From the NCBI GenBank assembly GCA_037143735.1, contig JBAWYD010000011.1, positions 1-33,311 on the forward strand: a stretch of 33,311 nucleotides of DNA. Direction: 5' to 3'. Source of the DNA: JAPLJQ01 sp037143735 (GTDB lineage Bacteria > Desulfobacterota > Syntrophia > Syntrophales > UBA2185). A program made the translations under genes and the position numbers. Below are positions 7,671 through 15,792 of this stretch, piece by piece. The notes below the pieces were generated by a model. That model was not told the origin of the DNA. It was given only the letters and a program-made list of their open reading frames with translations, and ran no database searches. Position 1 is the first letter of the stretch. Every line of letters begins with the position of its first letter.

Positions 7671-8531
7671 ATGAAAACACGTATATGTACGAGAAATGCT
7701 CTAATAACCGCGATTATGGCTCTGCTGTTGTTGACACTCGGCATTGCACCTGTCCTTGCGGAGGAGGAAAAACCCACGGTTGACTTTTCCATTTCTCCAA
7801 TGACCAAGTATGTGTGGCGCGGCCAGGAACTGTCGAAAGACAGCATCGTGATCCAACCTTCGCTGACAGTGGGCTACAAGGGCTTTACCGCAAATCTGTG
7901 GGGGAATTTGGATACGAAGCCCTATGCGCCGGCCGGGAAAAGCTATGCAAGTACCTGGACGGAAACGGATTTTACGTTTGCCTATAATAAAACCTTCGGT
8001 CCGGTCACCACAGGCGCGGGATACATCTATTACGGTCTGGCCTCGGCAAACAAAGATGCCCCGGCCCCATTGAACTCCCAGGAAGTCTTTGCTACGTTAA
8101 CATTGAATAAGCTGCTTTCGCCCACGTTAACCGTCTACAAGGAGATCGACCACTACCATCAATGGTATTTCCTGCTGGGCGTTTCTCATGCCTTTGAATT
8201 CAATAAAACCGTTTCTCTGAAAGTCGCCGCTTCCGCCAGCTATATGCTAAGCGATGATGCAAATACATATACGAAATACGACAGTCAGGCACTGTCCACG
8301 ACAAACAAGTTCAGCAATTTCCATGACGGCGTGATTACGGCAAGCCTGCCGATCGCTGCGGCAAAGTATATCACCATCATACCCGCGGTCTCCTATGTGT
8401 TCCCGCTCTGTGATGATGCGAAGTATGAAATGCAAGCCAGGAGTCAAAAGGTTTCCCTGGGCGGATCGACGCCCTCTGATGGAGACAGTTCCTATCTCTA
8501 CGGTGGATTGACCCTCAGCTTCACTTATTAA
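7671..8531 (+). CDS. Outer-membrane beta-barrel protein, TorF/Gcw_chp-like putative porin
   Basis: A 286-residue secreted protein. The signal peptide spans about residues 1-30 (hydrophobic run ending APVLA before EEEKP). The mature part has alternating short aromatic/hydrophobic strands and ends in TLSFTY, an aromatic C-terminal strand typical of BamA-inserted barrels. TKYVWRGQEL near the mature N terminus resembles the start of the Gcw_chp/TorF family. ATG 7671 has GGGAGG 7 nt upstream; an ATG directly before it (7668) is also possible. It lies 50 bp after the PII gene, so it probably belongs to the same nitrogen-regulated transcript and may admit a small nitrogenous solute. The substrate is a guess. 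Confidence 0.7.
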   Translation: MKTRICTRNALITAIMALLLLTLGIAPVLAEEEKPTVDFSISPMTKYVWRGQELSKDSIVIQPSLTVGYKGFTANLWGNLDTKPYAPAGKSYASTWTETDFTFAYNKTFGPVTTGAGYIYYGLASANKDAPAPLNSQEVFATLTLNKLLSPTLTVYKEIDHYHQWYFLLGVSHAFEFNKTVSLKVAASASYMLSDDANTYTKYDSQALSTTNKFSNFHDGVITASLPIAAAKYITIIPAVSYVFPLCDDAKYEMQARSQKVSLGGSTPSDGDSSYLYGGLTLSFTY

Positions 8532-8549
8532 CCCTTACCCCCCCTCCGT

Positions 8550-8591
8550 CGCAGCCGGTATGCTCCTCGTTATTGGAGATAACCGGCTGCG
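8550..8591 (+). terminator. Long hairpin at the end of the amtB-PII-porin operon
   Basis: CGCAGCCGGT (8550-8559) pairs perfectly with ACCGGCTGCG (8582-8591), and an inner CTCC/GGAG stem (8563-8566 with 8575-8578) extends it. There is no U tract after the stem, so it may act as a transcript 3' end or mRNA stabiliser rather than a strict intrinsic terminator. Confidence 0.5.
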
Positions 8592-8627
8592 GCGGATCAT
8601 GCCTTATCAAATCAAAAAAATATTTGT

Positions 8628-8807
8628 GGAGGCGCCGGTCTCCAGGATCCCGCATCCTACGAACAGTTGATTACCGCCATCGGTCTATTAAAGCTGCTGA
8701 CCCAGGGCGAAGAAGATGTCCGAAAGGGGAAAACAGTTTCCCAGGATGACGTCTTTACACAACTCGAAAACAAACTGACATCTCTGAAGAAATCGTCCAA
8801 ATCATGA
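8628..8807 (+). pseudogene. C-terminal remnant of a type II antitoxin-like gene
   Basis: An open frame reads LQDPASYEQLITAIGLL, then KGKTVSQDDVFTQLENKL, ending in a Lys/Ser-rich tail with TGA at 8805. This is the kind of C-terminal half seen in Phd/YefM-like antitoxins (partner-binding helices). No plausible start codon with a ribosome site is present, and the frame runs back into the 8550-8591 hairpin, so the DNA-binding N terminus is missing. Its stop overlaps the next start (ATGA), as in intact toxin-antitoxin operons. Confidence 0.5.
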
Positions 8808-8941
8808 AAACCCACACCGTGCGTTGGACAGAAACCGCCCGGGATGATCTGGAGGCAAAAAAGCCCGCCGTCAGGGAAACCAGGCGGCAAACGGAGAAAA
8901 CAAACCTCAACCTGCGGTATCGGAAGAAACCGGTCTACTAA
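8804..8941 (+). pseudogene. Truncated ParE/RelE-like toxin remnant
   Basis: A 45-codon frame starts with MKTHTVRWTETARDDLEA, which matches the N-terminal strand and first helix of the ParE/RelE toxin fold. It then runs into a basic, low-complexity stretch that does not follow the family. Normal toxins are about 90-105 residues, so the helix pair and the catalytic or gyrase-contacting C terminus are gone. It overlaps the antitoxin remnant by 4 nt. Interpreted as a decayed toxin-antitoxin module. Confidence 0.5.
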
Positions 8942-8976
8942 ACTCAAATATAATCCCTATATACAGATTTCCCCCA

Positions 8977-9005
8977 TTGACATGCGAAATAAACTTCCTT
9001 ATACT
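8977..9005 (+). promoter_or_regulatory. Strong sigma-70 promoter for the lipoprotein/caspase operon
   Basis: TTGACA (8977-8982), a 17-nt spacer, then TATACT (9000-9005). The transcript would start near 9012, about 50 nt before the first start codon. Confidence 0.75.
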
Positions 9006-9061
9006 CAGCGTAGTCAAAGTTCAACCTCTATCATAAAAATAGCGGACTCAGGAAACCCGGA

Positions 9062-9760
9062 ATGAAAATGCGCATAAAAATATCCCTCTCCCTGCTGATG
9101 GCTCTGTTGTCGTTGAGCGGATGCATTACGCTGCGACCGTTCCCGATCAACGCCCGGGCTGAAAATCTCAAAATCGACCCCGCTGCGAAATTGCTTCTGA
9201 ATGTTGCGATTGTGATCCCTGATCCTATGGGCAACAGGGTTATTGAAACTTCGCGCCGGTACAATATCTACGGTATGGAGATGAATAACACCACTCAAGA
9301 TAGAACGAGCATGTTCGGCGAGAGAGGCGCTCCTGTCGGCAGGGAACTGTCACGGGTGGCCGGGGATGTATTTTCACAGGTGTTCGTCCAGTCTTTGACA
9401 CTGCGACAACCGCCACAGCCGGGTGAGTATGACGCAGTTGTCGAAGTCCGCATCTCCCAAACACACATGATGACGGTTACACGCTCGTCTATCGGCAGCT
9501 CAAAACTTGAGAGCGAGGTCAGCCTCGACTATGAAATAACGGTACTCGATAATCAGGGTGTCGAGATATTCAACAAGAAGGCGCGTACTCGAACGGAAAA
9601 GTCTAACGTGCAGGGTTTTAACGTCACGGAACAATACATGGATGGCATTGGCGCATTGCTGTCGAATTTGGTCACGGATGTCGCTAAAGAAGCAGGCCTT
9701 GCGGTCTATGCGTCCGAGGAGGTGAATCGTTATGCAAATCGGCTTAAATCATCTCCCTAA
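9062..9760 (+). CDS. Putative lipoprotein of unknown function
   Basis: A 232-residue protein with a lipoprotein signal peptide: KMRIK, a hydrophobic core, then LSGC at about residues 18-21, giving a lipidated Cys followed by Ile-Thr-Leu. The mature part is a predicted alpha/beta domain with no motif I recognise. Its size and position suggest an outer-membrane or periplasm-facing accessory. It is the first gene behind the promoter at 8977, and its 3' end overlaps the caspase-domain gene by 29 nt, so the two are translationally linked and probably act together. Confidence 0.75.
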   Translation: MKMRIKISLSLLMALLSLSGCITLRPFPINARAENLKIDPAAKLLLNVAIVIPDPMGNRVIETSRRYNIYGMEMNNTTQDRTSMFGERGAPVGRELSRVAGDVFSQVFVQSLTLRQPPQPGEYDAVVEVRISQTHMMTVTRSSIGSSKLESEVSLDYEITVLDNQGVEIFNKKARTRTEKSNVQGFNVTEQYMDGIGALLSNLVTDVAKEAGLAVYASEEVNRYANRLKSSP

Positions 9761-11189
9761 GAGCAATGCCAGACGGCTCAACAGACCTTGTTTTCTGTTC
9801 TTTTTGATTCCGTTCCTTTCCTGCCTGCTCACGAATTGCATGTCCATGCCTCAAACCATCATGACATCGGCCCTCATCCCGCCCCGTTCAAACATCGAAA
9901 CCACCGATAGCGAGCTGCAATTCCCCGTGCGGATAGAACGGTTCAGGGATGACCGGTTGAATCGAAGCGCCGTCGGCATGGAACATTCCCCCTGGTGGGG
10001 AGTAGCGCCGATTGTGACAGACAGCGACATTGTGTCGGTTTTTGAAACTATTGTAATACAAGCGCTCAACGAAAAAGGAATCAAACAGGGGGCATCCCCG
10101 TTAGTCCTCAAAGGAACCATTCAGGTAGCCAATGTCGGTCAGATGGGTTTGAACCGAAACTTGAAAGCTGAAGTCTCCCTTGAACTTACGCTGGTAAACT
10201 CCAGGATAGGCGGACGGGTGTGGTCGAGGAATTACAGAGGTCAAGGCGTGGGAACGGACTATCAGGCAACGCTGGCGGCAGCCATGAGAGACCTCTTTGC
10301 CTCAATGGAAAAAGACAACAGTATCCTTACCGCAAAGTCGGTATACCTGGCTCAAGGACAGGCATCAGGCACGGTGAGTACCGACATCCCGAGAGACAAA
10401 GGCGCCCCGTCCATAAGTGACATCGCAAATCCATCCTTTGCCACCGCGCATAGAATATTGGGCAAGGATGACATTGCAGTCTTCATAGGGATCGAGAAAT
10501 ACCAGACGTTGCCGGCATCAGACTATTCGGCGAACGATGCCAGGTTGATAAAGGATTATTTCTTATCACTCGGCTTGAGCGAGAGGAACATCGAGTTGAT
10601 CATAAACGAAAGGGCGACCTTTACGGCGATAAAAAAAGCGATAGAGTCGTGGCTGCCAAACAGAGTGACAAAAAGGAGCAAGGTCATTGTTTACTATTCC
10701 GGTCATGGTGCACCTGAGCCGAAATCCGGGAGTGCCTATCTGGTTCCCTTCGACGGAGACCCGAATTATCTTGAAGATACGGGGTATCCACTAAAGAGAC
10801 TGTACGATAAGCTGGGAAGGCTGCCGGCAACGGAGATTATGATCATTATGGACTCCTGCTTCTCAGGGGCCGGCGGCAGGAGCGTATTGGCGAAAGGGGC
10901 GAGACCGCTCGTCATGATGGTTGAAGACACTACAGTTTCACGAAACATGGCGGTCATCACGGCGACACAGGGGACCCAGATTTCCACATCTTTTTCAGAA
11001 AAGGGGCAGGGCGTTTTCACGTACTATTTTCTCAAAGCGCTTAAAGAAGGCAAGGGGAACGTTGCGGACATTTACGCATATATAAAGCCGCTTGTCGAAA
11101 ATGAGGCGAAGAGGCAGAATGTCGAGCAGAGTCCGAGCATAAATCCAGAACCTGAGAAACTTGCTGGCAGATTTAATCTAAGAAAATAA
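9732..11189 (+). CDS. Caspase-like (peptidase C14) lipoprotein
   Basis: A 485-residue protein. The N terminus is basic, then hydrophobic (21-35), with a lipobox-like LLTNC giving Cys36 (Cys31 is an alternative). Residues about 60-220 form a YajG/LPS-auxiliary-like alpha/beta domain. Residues about 245-470 are a caspase-like domain (KDDIAVFIGIEKY start) with the catalytic dyad His325 in YYSGHGAP and Cys376 in MDSCFSGAGGR. The start ATG is fixed by GAGGAGG about 9 nt upstream, inside the preceding gene. The protein is likely anchored in the outer membrane with its peptidase domain in the periplasm. The target is unknown; known members of the clan cleave after basic residues or Asp. Confidence 0.85.
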   Translation: MQIGLNHLPKSNARRLNRPCFLFFLIPFLSCLLTNCMSMPQTIMTSALIPPRSNIETTDSELQFPVRIERFRDDRLNRSAVGMEHSPWWGVAPIVTDSDIVSVFETIVIQALNEKGIKQGASPLVLKGTIQVANVGQMGLNRNLKAEVSLELTLVNSRIGGRVWSRNYRGQGVGTDYQATLAAAMRDLFASMEKDNSILTAKSVYLAQGQASGTVSTDIPRDKGAPSISDIANPSFATAHRILGKDDIAVFIGIEKYQTLPASDYSANDARLIKDYFLSLGLSERNIELIINERATFTAIKKAIESWLPNRVTKRSKVIVYYSGHGAPEPKSGSAYLVPFDGDPNYLEDTGYPLKRLYDKLGRLPATEIMIIMDSCFSGAGGRSVLAKGARPLVMMVEDTTVSRNMAVITATQGTQISTSFSEKGQGVFTYYFLKALKEGKGNVADIYAYIKPLVENEAKRQNVEQSPSINPEPEKLAGRFNLRK

Positions 11190-11192
11190 TAA

Positions 11193-11426
11193 AACCTTTC
11201 CGCCGATTTGCAGAAGCGCGTGATAAAATTCATCCGCTATGGCTCTCGCGCCAGAGGCACCGATGCAGAAGATTCGGACCTCGATCTGGTCGCGCTGGTC
11301 GATGAAAAGACGCCGGAAATCGAGAGCGCCCTCGATGACCTCGCCTATGGCGTCATGTGGGATTATGATTTCAAGCCTGTCACCTCAGGGCTTCGGGGAT
11401 TTTTAAAGGAACATCGACAGGTTTGA
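11193..11426 (+). pseudogene. Truncated MNT-type nucleotidyltransferase domain
   Basis: The frame reads IRYGSRARGTDAEDSDLDLVAL, the minimal-nucleotidyltransferase active-site motif GSRARG-x-DxDxDL with its metal-binding Asp pair. A stop lies just upstream (11190) and there is no ATG or ribosome site; a TTG at 11208 is the only candidate start. The frame ends after about 75 codons and its last 47 nt overlap the 3' end of the aldolase gene on the other strand. Normal MNT antitoxin-like proteins are about 95-140 residues, so both ends look lost. Confidence 0.5.
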
Positions 11427-12777
11427 TGTACTTTTTAACCACATTGGAGGTGTTGTTGACGTTCAGTCTTGAAAACAGAAAAGCAAACTGGCTTTCCAGT
11501 TCCAGCCCGATGACGCGCAGCGTCTCTTCCGGAAGATGCCAGAATTCTTTCTTGAAAGGGCCGAGTCCCTTCTTCCGGGTTTTATAGATAAACTGCTCTT
11601 CCGTATCCGAATCCTTCTTTTCGCTGATCAGCTCTGTTTTGATGTAGCGGTAGATTCGATCCCGCAGGGCTCCCGGAAAATGCATACTGTCATAGATCAT
11701 GTTTTGAAACCCTGTCGCCAGATGAATTTCCGCTGTGCCGACGGCGGGAAATTTATCGAAGGCTTCGCGCGGAAGGGTCGAAGCCCCGTGCTGCACCGCG
11801 CCGGAAAGTCCGTATTCCATTCTTGCGACTTCTGAGAGTTTTCCGAGGGTGTCGAAGTCCAGTTTAACTCTGGCAATACTCCCGTCAGTCAGAGGAACCC
11901 CGCCGTGGGTGGTTCCGGTCTGGACGCTGATTTTGCTGATTCCCGTAAGCGTTTCTCCGCCTGCGCGAAGTTCTTCCAGATAACCCTCCATGAAGGCCCG
12001 TAGTTCCTCAACGGTGCTGTTCTTGCCGCCCACCTCTCCGATCTCACCGCCGACGGATATCGTGATGCCTTCCGGTTCCAGATCCCGGATCATGGTGGTC
12101 AGTTCGGCGGCGAGGGCGTAATTTATTTTCTGTTGTTCCTTTACGGTTGGTCTGGACAGATCCACCAGGGTCGAGGTGTCTATGTCGATGTTGTAAAAGC
12201 CCGCCTCAATGGCTTCCCATATCAGGTCTTTGACGGCCTGAACTTCCCTGACAGGATCGGCGGCGTATTTTGCCGCGTTCACCTGGAAATGATCTCCCTG
12301 CATGAAGAGTGGTCCTGCGTATCCAACCTTGATGGCAGCGGCAATCACTGTGCAGGTGTATTCCTCCGGCCTCTGGAAGGTGTAATCGATTTCCGAACGG
12401 GCAATCTCAAAGATGACCGGTCCGACATGGCCCCTCATAACCGCACGAAAGACGGCCTGGGCCACATCATAGGTCAGGGTTCGGATGTTGATGGCCGGTA
12501 CGGTAAAACCGGAAACTTCTTTGCGGCCCATGGCTTCGTAGAGCGGCTGGATAGATGTGGAATAAATTCCCAGGGCTGCGCCTGCCCGCCTGATCAGCCA
12601 TCTTGCGGTTTCCCTGATTTCCGGTTGGGAGCTGAATACTGCGGAAAAGATCAGGTCGTCAATCGCCGAACTCCAGAGATTTCCGTCATCCAGGATTCTG
12701 ACGTCATTGCCGGATATCTCCAGCACGCCGTCCAGACCTTTTTTCAGTCTATCCATATCCTCATACGTCTTTGCCAT
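11380..12777 (-). CDS. Class II (zinc-dependent) fructose-bisphosphate aldolase, long form
   Basis: A 465-residue protein whose core matches class II aldolases: MQGDHF (D162, H163), VGGEIGEVGGKNST (about 242-254), QTGTTHGG (H291) and VQHGAST (H330). These supply the zinc ligands and catalytic Asp. It is about 100 residues longer than FbaA of E. coli, with an N-terminal extension of about 85 residues and a C-terminal extension of about 90. It condenses or cleaves triose phosphates and fructose-1,6-bisphosphate in the cytoplasm. It follows fbp by 18 bp, so the pair forms a gluconeogenic operon, which suits an organism growing on short acids. GAGGGA precedes the ATG. Confidence 0.88.
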   Translation of the reverse strand: MAKTYEDMDRLKKGLDGVLEISGNDVRILDDGNLWSSAIDDLIFSAVFSSQPEIRETARWLIRRAGAALGIYSTSIQPLYEAMGRKEVSGFTVPAINIRTLTYDVAQAVFRAVMRGHVGPVIFEIARSEIDYTFQRPEEYTCTVIAAAIKVGYAGPLFMQGDHFQVNAAKYAADPVREVQAVKDLIWEAIEAGFYNIDIDTSTLVDLSRPTVKEQQKINYALAAELTTMIRDLEPEGITISVGGEIGEVGGKNSTVEELRAFMEGYLEELRAGGETLTGISKISVQTGTTHGGVPLTDGSIARVKLDFDTLGKLSEVARMEYGLSGAVQHGASTLPREAFDKFPAVGTAEIHLATGFQNMIYDSMHFPGALRDRIYRYIKTELISEKKDSDTEEQFIYKTRKKGLGPFKKEFWHLPEETLRVIGLELESQFAFLFSRLNVNNTSNVVKKYIKPVDVPLKIPEALR

Positions 12778-12795
12778 TATGATATTCCCTCTATT

Positions 12796-13737
12796 TCAGC
12801 ATCCCGTCAGGAATTCTCTTGCCTTTTCCACCTCAAAACGGCTCCCGATGTATATGGCGCTGCGCTGATTCAGATCTTCCACCCTGATGGACAGGATGTC
12901 TTCCTTGCCGTCCGTGGCTTTACCCCCGGCCTGTTCGATGATGAAAGCCATGGGTTGCAGTTCAAACAGGAGCCGCAGCTTCCCTTTCGGACTCTTCTTC
13001 AATGCAGGATATGTAAAGATGCCCCCTCTCTTGATCAGAATCTGGTTGATATCCGGCACAAACCCACCGCTGTAGCGGAGTTTGTAGCCCTCAGTTTCCA
13101 GGAATTCTACATATTTAAGATGTTCCGGCGTCCATTCCCTTCTCAAGCCTCCCGGGCTGTAAATATCTCCACTCTCTTTCAACTTAATATCTTCCTCGGA
13201 AAGGGCGTACTCACCTTCTCTGTTAAGAACAAATTCATGGGTTCCCTTCCCGGCGGAGTAAACCATGGTGATCAGGGGGCCGTAGGTGATGTACATGGCC
13301 GCCACAAGGGTATTTCTCCCTTCCGCGAAAATAGACTCCTTGTGTATGCCGATGATTGTGCCAATGGCCAGATTCGTTTCCACTAAAGATGAGCCATCCA
13401 GGGGGTCTGCCGTGATGAAGTATTTCTCATTCCCCTGCCCTATCTGCATGACCGCGTCCCGCTCTTCCGAGGCATATTCCCTGACAAACCCTGAATACTG
13501 AAGCTGATTCTTGAGGATCTCATCGGCGCTTTTATCCAGATCCAGTTGCTCTTCATCGTAAATGTTTTTAAAGCCGGCCAGTTTGCGATTGGATTCGTGG
13601 ATCTTGGCGGAGATGTATTTCCCCATGACGGCGATCTGCCATATGAGCCTGCGCAACTCCATTTCCACCCCGGCCTTCCACATGTGTCGCCGCAGATCGA
13701 CGCTGAATTTCGTATAATCAGATATGCCCTCGCCCAT
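12796..13737 (-). CDS. fbp: Fructose-1,6-bisphosphatase class I
   Basis: A 313-residue cytoplasmic phosphatase. The metal-binding signature DPLDGSSLVETNLAIGTI and the late AGGKATDGKEDIL motif identify class I FBPase. ATG 13737 is chosen because GAGAGGA lies 6 nt upstream; the longer frame to 13770 would start inside the promoter region. It removes the 1-phosphate of fructose-1,6-bisphosphate, the irreversible step of gluconeogenesis, and is directly followed by the aldolase gene. Confidence 0.95.
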   Translation of the reverse strand: MGEGISDYTKFSVDLRRHMWKAGVEMELRRLIWQIAVMGKYISAKIHESNRKLAGFKNIYDEEQLDLDKSADEILKNQLQYSGFVREYASEERDAVMQIGQGNEKYFITADPLDGSSLVETNLAIGTIIGIHKESIFAEGRNTLVAAMYITYGPLITMVYSAGKGTHEFVLNREGEYALSEEDIKLKESGDIYSPGGLRREWTPEHLKYVEFLETEGYKLRYSGGFVPDINQILIKRGGIFTYPALKKSPKGKLRLLFELQPMAFIIEQAGGKATDGKEDILSIRVEDLNQRSAIYIGSRFEVEKAREFLTGC

Positions 13738-13760
13738 CGTCTGTCCTCTCGTTTTTTTGT

Positions 13761-13789
13761 TTTGTAACAATTAATGCCATTTTTGGCAA
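13761..13789 (-). promoter_or_regulatory. Candidate promoter for fbp-fba
   Basis: On the minus strand, TTGCCA (13789-13784), 17 nt, then TACAAA (13766-13761). The start would be near 13754, giving a short leader that carries only the fbp ribosome site. A small TGCCA/TGGCA hairpin overlaps the -35 region. Confidence 0.4.
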
Positions 13790-13836
13790 GCGCATTTTCC
13801 CCTCATTATCGCTGACTAAAGGCGAGGAAACAATCG

Positions 13837-15792
13837 TCATGACGATCCCGATGTGTCACCAAACCGGACGGCCAGGATGGTGATATCGTCTGACTGAGGC
13901 TCGCCTCCGGTGAAATCCCTCACAGAATTCATAATTTCCAAGACAAGGGGCTCAATTGATGACAGCTTGCTTTTTTCAATGGTATCGATCAGCCGGTCTG
14001 TTGAATAAAGGGACTTGTCATGATCCGTGGCTTCCGTCACACCGTCCGTGTACAGGATGAGGGTATCGCCTGAATTCAGGGTAATCTTTTCTGTCAGGTA
14101 AAAAGCGTCTTCGTCAACACCCATGGCAGAACCCTCCGGCAAATCAAGCCATCGTGGTTTATGACCGGAACGGATGACAATCGGCGGATTGTGTCCCGCG
14201 TTGGAATAGAGAAATTCTCCGGTTCTGATGTTTAAAAATCCGCAGAATAAGGTGCAGAACATCATGGCGTCGTTATCCAGGCACAACTCCGCATTGACCT
14301 TGCCAAGGACTTCCGGGAGATCCATGCTTTTACTGGCAATTCCCTTCATCAGGGTTTTGGTTACCGCCATGAAGAGTGCGGCGGGCACACCTTTGCCGGA
14401 AACATCGCCGATGGAAAAGAAAAGATAATCTTCATCAACGAGAAAGAAATCATAAAGATCACCCCCCACCTCTCTTGCCGGCTCCATGGTGGCATAGATT
14501 TCGAACTCATCTTTTTCCGGAAAGAAGGGAAAACGCTTCGGCAGAAAGCTCATCTGGATGGTATGGGCAATCTGCAGCTCGCTTTCCAGCCTTTCTTTGG
14601 CTGCCGTCGTTTCCCGGAGGGTGAAAATATACTCCTTCAGGGCGAGCCTCATGTCTTCAAAGGAGGCCGTCAGTTCGCCGATCTCGTCATTCGATGTTAC
14701 CGAGGGGAGTTTGATATCGAGGTTTCCCTTTGCAATTTCAGCTGTTTTGAGAGAGAGGGTTCTGATGGGGGCCGTCATCCGGTTACTTATCCAGGCGATT
14801 ACCAGAAACAGTAACACAAAACCGGCGCTTCCAATAATAAAGACCTCCCGATTCAGCTTCTTCATGCCGGCAAAAAGTTCTTCCTCAGGGAAAACCACGC
14901 CGATGGACCAGCCGATGGAGGTCAGCGGCGCGTAGTAGATCCATGATTTCTTGCCGGTGAAATGGCTTTGCAGAGGTATAAAGCCTTCTTTCCCCCGTAT
15001 CATGTCTCTGCCCATTTTACGGAGGCCGGGGTCGTCCGCTGCCTCCGCTATGCTGAAGATGCTTTCCCGCATAATCCAATCCCTGTTCGGATGGGTTACG
15101 ATCACCCCGTTTTGAGAAACAAGGAAAGCGTATCCTGACTGATAAATGGAAACCCGTGAGATGATTTCCTTGAGCCATTCCAGATCGATGTCGACTTCCA
15201 CGACGCCCGTGAATGTCCGTTTCCCATTGACAAAGCGATAGAACGGCACGGAATAGGTCGACATGACGGTATTGCCGCCCCCTTCCGAGAAATAGGGTTC
15301 GCTCCAGACCGGCCTGCCCAGTTCCCTGGGGATGAGATACCAGTCCCGGTAGAAGTATTGAAAGGCCGTTTCCGGGGGATGCACTCCGAAGCCGTCCTTC
15401 TTTCTGAATGTGTAGGGAACGAAATAGCGCGACTTCGGGTTAAAGGCGAAAGGTTCAAATGCCACTGCCGCACCGAAGATATCAGGGTTTGTTTTCAGGA
15501 TATCCTCTATTGTCTGGAAAATTTCGTGGCGACTGTAACGGTGATTTTCTAAAGATGATGCAAGATATAAAGGCACCTTTTCCACGCCCAGGAGGGTCGT
15601 TTCGATTTTATTGACCGTTGCCAGTGTCAGGTTTCGGGCGTTTTCCTCAACATTTTTGAGGACGAGCTTGCGGGAGGAGTAATGGTTGTAACCAAAGGCT
15701 GCAAGAAAGATAAACGTTGTACCGGCCAGAATGAACAGGGAAAGCTTGAAAGCAAGCTTCCTTTTCTTATTTTTCGCCGGCGCACGGGGCAT
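13837..15792 (-). CDS. Membrane sensor phosphatase: Cache-HAMP-PP2C (RsbU/SpoIIE type)
   Basis: A 651-residue protein. A basic N terminus leads to TM1 (about 15-35), a periplasmic double-Cache-like sensor (about 40-315, with FEPFAFNPKSRYFVPY), TM2 (about 318-338), HAMP (to about 390), a short coiled coil, and a PP2C-type phosphatase (about 420-645). Metal-binding aspartates appear in VGGDLYDFF, SIGDVSGKG, TDGVTEATD and SDDITILAVRF. It should dephosphorylate a STAS anti-sigma antagonist on an extracytoplasmic signal. Its ATG at 15792 lies inside the end of the binding-protein gene (26-nt overlap), so translation is coupled. The STAS gene two positions upstream is the likely substrate. Confidence 0.88.
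   Translation of the reverse strand: MPRAPAKNKKRKLAFKLSLFILAGTTFIFLAAFGYNHYSSRKLVLKNVEENARNLTLATVNKIETTLLGVEKVPLYLASSLENHRYSRHEIFQTIEDILKTNPDIFGAAVAFEPFAFNPKSRYFVPYTFRKKDGFGVHPPETAFQYFYRDWYLIPRELGRPVWSEPYFSEGGGNTVMSTYSVPFYRFVNGKRTFTGVVEVDIDLEWLKEIISRVSIYQSGYAFLVSQNGVIVTHPNRDWIMRESIFSIAEAADDPGLRKMGRDMIRGKEGFIPLQSHFTGKKSWIYYAPLTSIGWSIGVVFPEEELFAGMKKLNREVFIIGSAGFVLLFLVIAWISNRMTAPIRTLSLKTAEIAKGNLDIKLPSVTSNDEIGELTASFEDMRLALKEYIFTLRETTAAKERLESELQIAHTIQMSFLPKRFPFFPEKDEFEIYATMEPAREVGGDLYDFFLVDEDYLFFSIGDVSGKGVPAALFMAVTKTLMKGIASKSMDLPEVLGKVNAELCLDNDAMMFCTLFCGFLNIRTGEFLYSNAGHNPPIVIRSGHKPRWLDLPEGSAMGVDEDAFYLTEKITLNSGDTLILYTDGVTEATDHDKSLYSTDRLIDTIEKSKLSSIEPLVLEIMNSVRDFTGGEPQSDDITILAVRFGDTSGSS

Noticed and set aside
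12133..13386. A 417-codon open frame on the plus strand opposite fba and fbp
   Set aside because: It is antisense to two enzymes with complete active-site motifs and shows no domain of its own; it is a by-product of codon use.
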